14,136 nucleotides of DNA from assembly GCA_016288355.1 (NCBI GenBank), contig JAEEYY010000127.1, positions 1-14,136 on the forward strand. Reading direction: 5' to 3'. This stretch comes from Synergistes sp. (GTDB lineage Bacteria; Synergistota; Synergistia; Synergistales; Synergistaceae). Below, piece by piece: positions 7,234-14,075 of this stretch. A program made the translations under genes and the position numbers. Under the pieces are notes generated by a model. That model searched no databases. It saw only the letters and a list, made by a program, of their open reading frames with translations, and was not told where the DNA came from. Position 1 is the stretch's first letter; each line of letters opens with the position of its first letter.

Positions 7234-8211
7234 TCAGTATTCAAAAACCGCCTCGCCGTTTTTAAATATTGTTTTACCGTCAATCTCAAGGGTCTGTGAG
7301 TACATTAGGCCATCAAAATGCATTGGTGCAAGAATCTCGCCACCAATAAGGGTACTCGTCCCAATCCCAATATGCGCAGTTCCGTAGGTTCCTTCATCTT
7401 CAAGATCGAGTCCACAGATACGGCAATGAGGATTTAATCCTACAGCAATCTGTGCGATATTGTAGACAGCCTCGTTGTTCTGCTTATCCATCATGTATTT
7501 GATTTTTTGAGCCTGCTTGCCGCCTTCAACGTTGACTACCTTGCCCTTCTTCACAGTGAACACAACAGGCTCGGACAGTACACCAATTTCAAAGTAAGGA
7601 ATGCTAGCATCCGCTACAATGACCCCCTCTGAAGAGCCTGTGACAGGAGAGACGCTAGACTCAATATCTGGACAAGTAGTGAATTCCCCTGCTTTGCGAG
7701 CAAGTCCTGTATGAGCATTACCAGGTCGTGCAGTTATATCAGCAGTAAAATCTGTTCCTGCCGGAGTTGTCAGGTGAACCTTTGAGCCTGCGGTCCAAAT
7801 CTGTCCCATCTTTTTACAACGAGCGGCCAATGCCTCAAAGTCCGCTTCGATGCCACCGAAAATGAACATATCCTCTGTAAAAGCCGTCATGGAGAGGACA
7901 CGAGCTCCTCGCTGAAGAGCCGCCTTCACTGCAGGCGCGTGTGTAATAGAACGGGTTACTGGCATAAATATCACATCAGCACCTGCCATTGCGTCTGCTA
8001 CACACTGGGTTGGTTGCTGTCCATCCACTTCACGCGGAGGCATTGAAATGATGCTCACCTGGTCAGTAATTCGATACGAAGCTTCTGCAATGCACCGAGC
8101 AATGTTCATCTTCGGAAAGTCAGTAACGATAAGGACCCTTTCGTTAGACTTCACATCAGCACAATACTCAACCACCTTTTTTGCCCCGCGAGCCATTAGG
8201 ATTTCTTTCAT
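7234..8211 (-). CDS. M29 aminopeptidase / NicX-like metalloenzyme, copy 1
   Basis: A 325-aa cytoplasmic protein of the COG2309 type, which groups M29 aminopeptidases (AmpS/AmpT) with the ring-opening 2,5-dihydroxypyridine dioxygenase NicX. Seen marks are VHLTTPAGTDF (145-155), AGEFTTCP with E176 (174-181), IVADASIPY (198-206), GLNPHCRICG with C263 and C266 (258-267), LEDEG (270-274), AHIGIGTS with H280 (279-286) and the closing HFD with H298 and D300. The terminal H-x-D matches known metal ligands in M29 and NicX; the other ligands are inferred. It is roughly half identical by eye to the protein at 9590-10564. It is shorter than classical M29 peptidases (about 410 aa), so it may not be a peptidase. 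The ATG follows GGAG by nine bases and sits behind its own promoter. Hydrolase or amidase action on a small cyclic or carboxylated substrate is plausible but unproven. Confidence 0.8.
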   Translation of the reverse strand: MKEILMARGAKKVVEYCADVKSNERVLIVTDFPKMNIARCIAEASYRITDQVSIISMPPREVDGQQPTQCVADAMAGADVIFMPVTRSITHAPAVKAALQRGARVLSMTAFTEDMFIFGGIEADFEALAARCKKMGQIWTAGSKVHLTTPAGTDFTADITARPGNAHTGLARKAGEFTTCPDIESSVSPVTGSSEGVIVADASIPYFEIGVLSEPVVFTVKKGKVVNVEGGKQAQKIKYMMDKQNNEAVYNIAQIAVGLNPHCRICGLDLEDEGTYGTAHIGIGTSTLIGGEILAPMHFDGLMYSQTLEIDGKTIFKNGEAVFEY

Positions 8212-8250
8212 TGCACAACACTCCTCTCAAATCAAGCTACCCATTTTTGC

Positions 8251-8279
8251 ATTATATAGCCAAAGTAACGGTCTTTCAA
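8251..8279 (-). promoter_or_regulatory. Promoter of M29-like copy 1
   Basis: Minus strand: TTGAAA (8279-8274), a 17-base spacer and a perfect TATAAT (8256-8251). Start of transcription is expected near 8244, giving a leader of about 33 bases. This makes the gene a separate unit from the regulator upstream, which is followed by its own terminator. Confidence 0.8.
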
Positions 8280-8393
8280 ATCTGTTTTATCTATATGATT
8301 TAGTTTAACGCTTCAACCAATCCTTGTCTATCCCTCTTTTTTGGGCGGTATTCAACTCCAATGATAGAATGGGACGTGTGAACTTTTACAAAC

Positions 8394-8440
8394 GAACACC
8401 GTCGCATGTCTTATTCAAACATGCGACGGTGTTCCTTTTT
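8394..8440. terminator. Rho-independent terminator
   Basis: A 15-bp perfect GC-rich stem (8394-8408 with 8420-8434) with an 11-base loop. The plus strand continues CTTTTT (8435-8440), a proper U-run; the minus strand continues CGTTTGT, a weaker one. It lies about 80 bases past the regulator stop and should end that minus-strand transcript, but its better tail points to plus-strand use. Confidence 0.75.
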
Positions 8441-8516
8441 CTGTTACTTAAGTCATAGTCATAAGAGTCATATTTAGTTTGAATAGCTGTCATAAAAACA
8501 AAGCAAGTGATAAAAA

Positions 8517-9263
8517 TCAATGATCTGTCATGATTTTCCTGCCAGATCTATGTGCAGCATTTATTAAATGAACCATCACAGCTCCTTGCGCCTTTTCAGC
8601 ATTGCCCTCTTCGATACATTGAACAATGTACTGATGCTCCCGGATGACCGTTTCCGCACGATGGGGCGATATCATGGTCTGAATTCGTAATTCCTTCGCA
8701 AGGTTTTGTAATCTGTTCCTCAGAAACTCGAGAAAACCAATAAGGACAGGGTTATGGCTTGCTTTTGCTATCGCAGCATTGTAACGAGTGTGAGATGCAT
8801 TACCCAGTGAATTATTCTGTACAGCTTTTTCCATGTCGGCCAGGGCTTCTGAGATTGCATCCATGTCTTCTTGGGTGTGCCGAATCGCTGCGAGTCCTGC
8901 AGCGGCTGATTCAAGTATAGCTCTCATCTCGTAAAAATAATCGATATCGTCAACTGAAATAGAATCGAAGACATCAGAAAAGCGAAAAGCCTGCCGCTCA
9001 TTAGGATTCTTTATGATAATTCCAATGCCTTGTCGCGATTCAAGAACATCATCTTCTTTAAGACTTGCGATTGCCTCCCGTAAGATTGAGCGACTCACTC
9101 CATATTTTTGAGAGAGCTCTGCCTCTGAAGCAAGACGATCGCCCGGCTTTAACGTACTTTTCTGGATATCACTAAGAATAAGTCGGCAGACCTGAGAGGA
9201 GAGTCTTTCAGATTTAACGTGGACATTTATCCCCGCAGGCGTAATTCTTGTATTATCACTCAT
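8517..9263 (-). CDS. GntR-family transcriptional regulator, FadR subfamily
   Basis: DNA-binding regulator of 248 aa, in the normal range. The N-terminal winged helix-turn-helix spans about 21-86 and includes LKPGDRLASEAELSQKYGVS (38-57) followed by SILREAIASL (59-68), with the wing at GIGIIIKN. The C-terminal FCD effector domain spans about 108-238. In typical FCD domains a metal is held by Asp, His (a DxxFH motif) and two later His. Here the later pair is intact (H210, H232), but the DxxFH positions read H158-T-R-Y-N162. The ATG is served by AGGAG 11 bases upstream, spacing on the long side. The gene diverges from the enzyme-tctCBA operon and precedes the other M29-like gene, so it likely controls one or both, probably as a repressor released by an organic acid; that role is inferred from family and position. 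Confidence 0.9.
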   Translation of the reverse strand: MSDNTRITPAGINVHVKSERLSSQVCRLILSDIQKSTLKPGDRLASEAELSQKYGVSRSILREAIASLKEDDVLESRQGIGIIIKNPNERQAFRFSDVFDSISVDDIDYFYEMRAILESAAAGLAAIRHTQEDMDAISEALADMEKAVQNNSLGNASHTRYNAAIAKASHNPVLIGFLEFLRNRLQNLAKELRIQTMISPHRAETVIREHQYIVQCIEEGNAEKAQGAVMVHLINAAHRSGRKIMTDH

Positions 9264-9308
9264 TATCCTGTTTTCTCCTGTGCGAATAGTTTTTTACCTC
9301 ATAGAAAG

Positions 9309-9317
9309 ATTATAACA
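9309..9317 (-). promoter_or_regulatory. Extended -10 promoter of the regulator gene
   Basis: The minus strand reads TGTTATAAT (9317-9309), a TGn-extended perfect -10 box. The best upstream -35 (TTTACA) is 19 bases away, so the promoter may depend on the extended -10. Start is expected near 9302, about 39 bases before the ATG at 9263. Confidence 0.6.
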
Positions 9318-9488
9318 GTTTTTATCCGTGAATTGTAAATCCTGATCAAAATCATAAAGGACCAAGCTTTGATCGATTATGCAGTTACAACTGTCAAATT
9401 TAAAATTGAGCCCAAATACCAGAATAAACAAGATATTACAACAATCTTTCCTCAGGAACTTTTTTCGAACTTAGAAAAAACTAACGTA

Positions 9489-9516
9489 TTGACAAATCCT
9501 TTTATCTTTATATAAT
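9489..9516 (+). promoter_or_regulatory. Promoter of the M29-like copy 2 and tctCBA operon
   Basis: A perfect TTGACA (9489-9494) and a perfect TATAAT (9511-9516) are separated by 16 bases. Transcription should begin near 9523, about 67 bases before the chosen start. With both hexamers at consensus the promoter is intrinsically strong and so probably needs repression; the palindrome at 9515-9527 is placed to allow that. Confidence 0.8.
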
Positions 9517-9589
9517 TATCATATAATCATACAATCCAAGCCACGCCTGTTCATTCTAGCATTTTCGAATATTTTAAGGAGTGATGCGA

Positions 9590-10564
9590 ATGCAAATGAG
9601 AGAAGTGCTGATGTTCAAGGGAGCACGGACAATCATGGATAACTGTGTCTCGTTGAAACAAGGCGAGAAAGTCTTGATCGTTACAGATATGGTCCAGGTA
9701 AAAATAGCCAATATCCTAGCGGCAGCTGCTTTTGAACGAGGCGCGGAAGTCGTTGTAAGCATCATGCAGCCAAGAAAGAAGGCAGGAGAAGAACCGCCAG
9801 ATTTGATTGCAGAAAGCATGAAACACGCTGACGTTGTGCTGATTCCAGTCACATATTCGGTCACTCATACGTTTGCCGTGAAAAATGCCGCTGCAGCAGG
9901 AGCAAGAATACTGGTCCTGACTGATTTCACTGAAGAAATGCTCTTCCGTGGTGGCATCGAGGCTGACTTCCAATCGATTAAGCCTATTTGCAAAGGAGTC
10001 GCCAATGCGTTTGCAAATGGCAATCATGTCCATCTGACAACACCGGCAGGAACAGATCTTTCCTTTGATATAACTGGGCGACGCGGAAATTCTTTGTATT
10101 GCGTTGTTGAGCCTGGGGAGTTTTCAACAATCCCGACCATCGAGGCCAACACGTCTCCCCTTGAGGGAACAGCAAATGGAAAGATCGTCGCAGATGCCAG
10201 TATTCCTTACATCGGTATCGGTCTTCTGGATGAACCTGTGATTGTGGACGTTGAAAACGGTTACATCACAAAGATTTCCGGAGGCAAACAGGCTGAAATG
10301 TTGAATAGGGACCTTCTGAGCCATAATGACCGCAACTGCTTCAACATCGCCGAACTTGGAGTTGGACTAAATCCCAAGTGCCGCATGTGCGGAATCATGC
10401 TTGAGGATGAAGGTGTCGTCGGTACCGCGCATATCGGAATTGGTACGAGTATTACGTTAGGAGGGACGATAAAAGCACCTACACATTATGACCTAATTAT
10501 GTGGAAACCCCGTATTGAAGTTGATGGCAAAGTTATTGTTGATAACGACAAAGTGACACTGTAG
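9590..10564 (+). CDS. M29 aminopeptidase / NicX-like metalloenzyme, copy 2
   Basis: Paralogue (324 aa) of the protein at 7234-8211, colinear from end to end. It shares VHLTTPAGTDL (147-157), PGEFST with E177, IVADASIPY (199-207), GLNPKCRMCG with C264 and C267 (259-268), LEDEG (271-275), AHIGIGTS with H281, and the closing H299-Y-D301. Several starts are possible (GTG 9581, ATG 9584, 9590, 9596). I chose 9590 because AAGGAG (9576-9581) is eight bases upstream; homology to copy 1 would equally allow 9596. No signal peptide is seen, so it is cytoplasmic. It is the first gene of an operon with a complete TctABC-type transporter, 36 bases before tctC, which suggests that it acts on the imported compound. 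Annotation pipelines would probably call it aminopeptidase or 2,5-dihydroxypyridine dioxygenase; the latter needs oxygen and would be odd in an anaerobe. The reaction is unknown. Confidence 0.82.
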   Translation: MQMREVLMFKGARTIMDNCVSLKQGEKVLIVTDMVQVKIANILAAAAFERGAEVVVSIMQPRKKAGEEPPDLIAESMKHADVVLIPVTYSVTHTFAVKNAAAAGARILVLTDFTEEMLFRGGIEADFQSIKPICKGVANAFANGNHVHLTTPAGTDLSFDITGRRGNSLYCVVEPGEFSTIPTIEANTSPLEGTANGKIVADASIPYIGIGLLDEPVIVDVENGYITKISGGKQAEMLNRDLLSHNDRNCFNIAELGVGLNPKCRMCGIMLEDEGVVGTAHIGIGTSITLGGTIKAPTHYDLIMWKPRIEVDGKVIVDNDKVTL

Positions 10565-10600
10565 GACGCGTGTCCCAATATCAATTTAGGAGGGATTATG

Positions 10601-11563
10601 ATGAAGAACAAGTGGCGGCTTTTAATCGCGGTGTGCGTATGTTTAAGTTTTATGACGGTCCCGGTCGTCGCCAGAGCAGCCTATCCCGATAAACCTGTTT
10701 TGGCAATTGTTCCATTCTCCCCTGGAGGCGGCAATGATATCCTTATTCGACTCATTGCAAAACATATAACGCCCTTCCTTGGTCAGTCCATAGCTGTTGA
10801 AAACAAACCTGGAGCAGGCGGACAAATCGGCTGGACCGCACTCTCGAAAGCACGTGCTGATGGTTACACGATTAGCGTAACGAGCCTTCCTTCGATGATC
10901 CTGATTAAGCTCTTGCGCGAGAATGTCCCATTCAATCTTGATGATTTCCGTTATGTTTGCAATGTCCAGGTTGATCCTCTCATCTGGGCCGTTACGAAGG
11001 ATAGTCAGTTCAAGAGCGCTGCTGATATCGTCGCTTATGCGAAAGCCAATCCCGGCAAGCTGAACGTTGCCGGAGACGGTCCTAAGAGTAACGTCCAACT
11101 TCAGGAACTTGTCGTTGAAAAGGCACTTGACATCAAAACAAATTTCATCCCCTATAACGGCTCTGGACCGAGCGCTACTGCATTGCTTGGCAATAAAGTC
11201 GACTTTGCAATCTTGACACTGAGCTCCGCAGTCTCGCATATTGAATCGGGACGACTTGTACCACTTGTTGTATTTAACAATGAAACAGTTCCTGGGATCG
11301 ACGTCAAGACCTCTAAAGATGTCTTTGATCTTGATATTCCCTCTGTTGGCCGTTCTCTCCGCGGGATTGCTGTTCCCAAGAATGTCCCAGAAGATGTCCT
11401 GAAAAAACTTGAAGCTGCTTTCAAGAGCGTCACGGAATCTCCTGAATTCCTTGAGCAGGCAAAGGCTCTTGGGTTAATCATCAACTTCATGGGGAACGAG
11501 GATGCTGAAAAGGCAATCGCAGAATCCGTCAAGACGATCGAGGAATATAAGGACCTGTTCTAG
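10601..11563 (+). CDS. tctC: Tripartite tricarboxylate transporter binding protein (TctC/Bug family)
   Basis: Periplasmic substrate-binding protein, 320 aa, typical length. Residues 1-26 or 27 form a signal peptide ending ARA-A, just before YPDKP, the usual mature start in this family; the cysteines in the core (CVC) are not in a lipobox. Family marks are VPFSPGGGNDILIRLIA (37-53), VENKPGAGGQIGW (66-78) and ARADGYT (84-90). Two adjacent ATGs exist (10598, 10601). AGGAGG ends seven bases before the second and only four before the first, so 10601 is preferred. Bug-type proteins bind carboxylates such as citrate, tartrate, aromatic acids, glutamate or nicotinate; this ligand is not predictable. 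It is separated from tctB by a strong hairpin, consistent with its being made in excess. Confidence 0.93.
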   Translation: MKNKWRLLIAVCVCLSFMTVPVVARAAYPDKPVLAIVPFSPGGGNDILIRLIAKHITPFLGQSIAVENKPGAGGQIGWTALSKARADGYTISVTSLPSMILIKLLRENVPFNLDDFRYVCNVQVDPLIWAVTKDSQFKSAADIVAYAKANPGKLNVAGDGPKSNVQLQELVVEKALDIKTNFIPYNGSGPSATALLGNKVDFAILTLSSAVSHIESGRLVPLVVFNNETVPGIDVKTSKDVFDLDIPSVGRSLRGIAVPKNVPEDVLKKLEAAFKSVTESPEFLEQAKALGLIINFMGNEDAEKAIAESVKTIEEYKDLF

Positions 11564-11594
11564 CTAAACTGTTCGATATTCAGACTCAGGAACA

Positions 11595-11627
11595 CAGGAT
11601 GTCTCCGCTTATTGCGGAGACATCCTG
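11595..11627 (+). terminator. Intercistronic hairpin between tctC and tctB
   Basis: A 14-bp perfect stem (11595-11608 with 11614-11627) with loop TTATT. It is followed by ATTCGC, so there is no U-run. It lies 32 bases past the tctC stop and 23 bases before the tctB start. It probably protects the tctC message or causes partial read-through rather than full termination. Confidence 0.6.
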
Positions 11628-11650
11628 ATTCGCAAGGGGGGAATGAATTC

Positions 11651-12085
11651 ATGTCCTGCCATAAGGAAACTATATGTTCTATCACTGCTCTACTTATCTC
11701 AGCATTTCTAACTGTTCAATCGTTTCAATATCCAGCTGAGTCATCACATTTTCCACGCTTTCTGACTATCTTAATGACGTTTCTATCAGTGATGATGGTC
11801 TTTCGTAATTGGAAATCTCAGAACACTGACAATTCCTCAGGATTCAAATCCACTGAGTTGAAAACTCTTTTCATCGTCGTAACTCTGACGATCCTGTATG
11901 TGCTTGGTATCTATTACATTGGTTATTTTGTCAGCACAACTCTCTTTTTGGTCATTATGATGAGAAGCTTTGGTCATCCTAAGCCTTTTGCAATGGCCCT
12001 TGCCGTGTTCATTTTTTTAGCCACAGTATATGTGCTGTTTGTTGTTTTCTTAGGAATGCATCTTCCTAAGGCTCTACTCATATAG
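11651..12085 (+). CDS. tctB: Tripartite tricarboxylate transporter small membrane subunit TctB
   Basis: Small integral membrane protein, 144 aa, with hydrophobic segments at about 7-25, 36-52, 72-89, 91-104 and 112-134 and a short polar loop at 53-71. TctB proteins are poorly conserved, so the call rests on size, topology and position between tctC and tctA. I chose the ATG at 11651, nine bases after a G-rich ribosome site (AAGGGGGG); a longer frame opening at 11612 would begin inside the tctC-tctB hairpin. The stop is 14 bases before tctA, and its TAG forms part of the tctA ribosome site, indicating coupled translation. It is thought to work with TctA in sodium- or proton-driven uptake. Confidence 0.87.
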   Translation: MSCHKETICSITALLISAFLTVQSFQYPAESSHFPRFLTILMTFLSVMMVFRNWKSQNTDNSSGFKSTELKTLFIVVTLTILYVLGIYYIGYFVSTTLFLVIMMRSFGHPKPFAMALAVFIFLATVYVLFVVFLGMHLPKALLI

Positions 12086-12099
12086 GAGGAAGGATAACT

Positions 12100-13593
12100 A
12101 TGGGACAGATTTTTACCGGGATTAGTTCGGGGTTGACGTCCCTCGCTAATCCGTACGTCCTATTCATCATCTTCATCGGCACCGTGTTCGGTGTTGTCAT
12201 CGGCTCGCTGCCCGGTCTGACGAGTACGATGGGAGTTGCTCTTGTCGTTCCCGTAACTTTCGGAATGAGTCCCGTGCTCGGACTTGCCCTTCTAGGAGCT
12301 ATTTATTGTTCGTCAACATATGCTGGGGCAATCAGCGCGATTCTGATCAATATACCGGGCACTCCAGCAAACTGTTGCACGCTTTTAGATGGCTACCCCA
12401 TGACAAAGAAAAGGGAGTCAGGAAGAGCAGTCGCGTTAGCAACTGTTTCATCGGCCATCGGCGGTTTCCTGAGTATCTTCGCTCTACTATTCCTAGCACC
12501 TCCCTTGGCAGAGATCGCGCTAATGTTTGGCTCTCAGGAATATTTTCTTCTGGCGATTTTCGGCATTAGTGTCATTGCCTCCCTTTCCGAGACAAACATG
12601 ATCAAAGGACTATGGTCTGGTGCCTTAGGACTTCTTCTCAGCGTTGTCGGAATGCATCCGTTGACCGGAGATTTCCGTTTTACAATGGGCATTGAAGAAC
12701 TGTATAACGGACTTCCGCTTGTTATTGCTCTAATCGGTCTGTACTCCATTCCTGAGGTCATCGGAACTCTCTCTGGAATGGCAAAAATGACAAGTCAGGC
12801 GACAGGCGTCAAAGGAAGTATCATGGGGCAGATGCTGGAGGTCTTCAAGCACAAGATGCTTCTTGTCCGTTCGACCATTATCGGCATTGTCGTCGGCATC
12901 ATTCCGGGAGCAGGAAGCAGTATTGCCAGCTTCATCGCCTATGACGACGCCAAGCGTATTTCCCGTGATCCTTCTGCCTTTGGGAAAGGGACTGCAGAAG
13001 GTCTGATCGCTTCAGAAACCTCTAACAACGCTGTGGTTGGCGGTTCTTTAGTGCCAGCTCTCACACTTGGGATTCCCGGAAATGCCGTTTCAGCGGTGCT
13101 CCTTGGCGGCCTGATGGTTCAGGGCCTACGTCCCGGTCCCGCCCTCTTTACAGACAATTCAAGCATCGTGTACGGATTTATCATGACACTGTTCGTGTCG
13201 AATCTGGTATTTATTCCTGTTGGAATTTTCGTAGCACGATATGGAATCAAGCTCATTGAAACCCCACCGACTATCCTCGCGCCGCTCGTTGTCGCACTGG
13301 CTGTGATCGGAACGTACGCAATCAACATGTCGGTAGTCGAAATTTACATCATGTTAGCTATCGGCATTATCGGCTATCTGATGAAAACGTTTAACGTTCC
13401 CAGGGAACCTCTTGTCCTTGGGCTCGTCCTTGGAAGTATGGCTGAGGGAGAATTAGCCCGTGCGTTGCTTCTTGTTCATGATGATATCTTTGCGCTCATT
13501 CGGGGAATGCTGACAAGTCCGCTTTCCCTAATAATCATTGGACTGACGCTTTACTCTCTGTGGCGAGGAATAAAAAAGCAATTCATCAAATAG
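12100..13593 (+). CDS. tctA: Tripartite tricarboxylate transporter large membrane subunit TctA
   Basis: Large permease of the TctABC system (PF01970), 497 aa, normal length, with about 11-12 membrane segments. Conserved features seen are GSLPGLTSTMG (35-45), the matching repeat GIIPGAGSSIASFIAYDDAKR (266-286), INIPGTPAN (83-91), SETSNNAVVGGSLVPALTLG (305-324), GIPGNAVSAVLLGG (324-337), and the C-terminal NVPREPLVLGLVLGSMAEG (432-450). The two PG-rich motifs reflect the internal duplication typical of the family. AGGAGGAAGGA lies just before the ATG. It should form the channel that accepts substrate from TctC using an ion gradient. It is the last gene of the operon, followed by hairpins at 13663 and 13768. 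Confidence 0.95.
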   Translation: MGQIFTGISSGLTSLANPYVLFIIFIGTVFGVVIGSLPGLTSTMGVALVVPVTFGMSPVLGLALLGAIYCSSTYAGAISAILINIPGTPANCCTLLDGYPMTKKRESGRAVALATVSSAIGGFLSIFALLFLAPPLAEIALMFGSQEYFLLAIFGISVIASLSETNMIKGLWSGALGLLLSVVGMHPLTGDFRFTMGIEELYNGLPLVIALIGLYSIPEVIGTLSGMAKMTSQATGVKGSIMGQMLEVFKHKMLLVRSTIIGIVVGIIPGAGSSIASFIAYDDAKRISRDPSAFGKGTAEGLIASETSNNAVVGGSLVPALTLGIPGNAVSAVLLGGLMVQGLRPGPALFTDNSSIVYGFIMTLFVSNLVFIPVGIFVARYGIKLIETPPTILAPLVVALAVIGTYAINMSVVEIYIMLAIGIIGYLMKTFNVPREPLVLGLVLGSMAEGELARALLLVHDDIFALIRGMLTSPLSLIIIGLTLYSLWRGIKKQFIK

Positions 13594-13662
13594 AGGCGAT
13601 AGAACGGGGATGCTTCACTTCACTTATAACCAATTATTAGCTAGTACACATTTACACTTACC

Positions 13663-13693
13663 AGCGGCCGTTAGCTCCGCGCTAACGGCCGCT
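13663..13693 (+). terminator. GC-rich hairpin after tctA
   Basis: A 13-bp perfect stem (13663-13675 with 13681-13693, built on AGCGGCCGTTAGC) with loop TCCGC, 70 bases past the tctA stop. No U-run follows (GAAGACC), so it is a weak intrinsic terminator on paper. It may instead be a 3' stabilising structure, with the next hairpin doing the termination. Confidence 0.5.
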
Positions 13694-13767
13694 GAAGACC
13701 GCAATATACATACAGATAAAGGGATCTCGGCACAGGAAGAAAATTAACGAAGAAAGCGAATAGCGTA

Positions 13768-13812
13768 AAAATCCGCTGGCGCGCATTTCTGCGTCCAGCG
13801 GATTTTCCTTTA
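13768..13812 (+). terminator. Rho-independent terminator of the tctCBA operon
   Basis: A 12-bp stem, AAAATCCGCTGG (13768-13779) with CCAGCGGATTTT (13795-13806), encloses a further 4-bp CGCA/TGCG stem. It is followed by the T-rich tail CCTTTAAC. A-rich DNA on the left side means it could also work for minus-strand transcription arriving from the right. It is the more convincing end of the plus-strand operon. Confidence 0.75.
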
Positions 13813-14075
13813 ACATTAAGCTCACAGGACTTTATGAAATCGTCATCGAAAATGCCCGCCCCGTTCTCCTATTATTCATTACCTTTATCTATCTCATCTA
13901 GCCGTAAAATGGCGGCCCCGGCCGTTTCAAAAGGGGCATGAAATGTTGAAAGCACTTAACCTGCGGCCACTTTTAGTGTAGCTGTTGTGTATGATTTTGT
14001 GTATGGTTACGACATGATTGATGAATGTGTACAAACAAACATGTCTAGATTGATGAGTTACCCCCTTAGAATTCG

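Larger units (their letters stand above)
8212..8516. other. Intergenic region between regulator and M29-like copy 1
   Basis: The 305 bases hold the promoter of the downstream minus-strand gene (8251-8279), a 15-bp terminator hairpin (8394-8434), a possible plus-strand promoter (8341-8370) and four copies of GTCATA between 8452 and 8494. No protein-coding gene is supported. Confidence 0.7.
9264..9589. promoter_or_regulatory. Divergent control region with inverted repeats
   Basis: An AT-rich 326-base region between the regulator (minus) and the enzyme-transporter operon (plus). It contains a promoter for each side and three inverted repeats that could be operators: GATCAAA/TTTGATC (9344-9350 and 9368-9374, 17 bases apart), CAGTTACAACTG (9382-9393) and ATTATCATATAAT (9515-9527), which overlaps the -10 box and start site of the plus-strand promoter. 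None exactly fits the TNGTNNNACNA pattern of FadR-type operators. Autoregulation by the adjacent regulator is likely from layout alone. Confidence 0.45.
13594..14075. other. Downstream non-coding region
   Basis: No gene is recognised in this stretch of about 480 bases. It holds two hairpins (13663-13693 and 13768-13806), a GC-rich block (13901-13980) with repeated GCGGCC and GGCCG words, and a 9-base direct repeat TTGTGTATG at 13985-13993 and 13997-14005. No open frame of useful length carries a ribosome site. The GC-rich block could belong to the end of a mobile element, but no transposase is present in the window. Confidence 0.55.

Noticed and set aside
7234..10564. Nicotinate degradation cluster based on NicX likeness
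   Set aside because: No other nic genes are present, NicX chemistry needs oxygen, and the likeness to M29 peptidases is as strong; the specific pathway cannot be claimed.
11612..11650. Upstream start for tctB giving 13 extra residues
   Set aside because: It begins within the loop of the tctC-tctB hairpin; the ATG at 11651 has a G-rich ribosome site.
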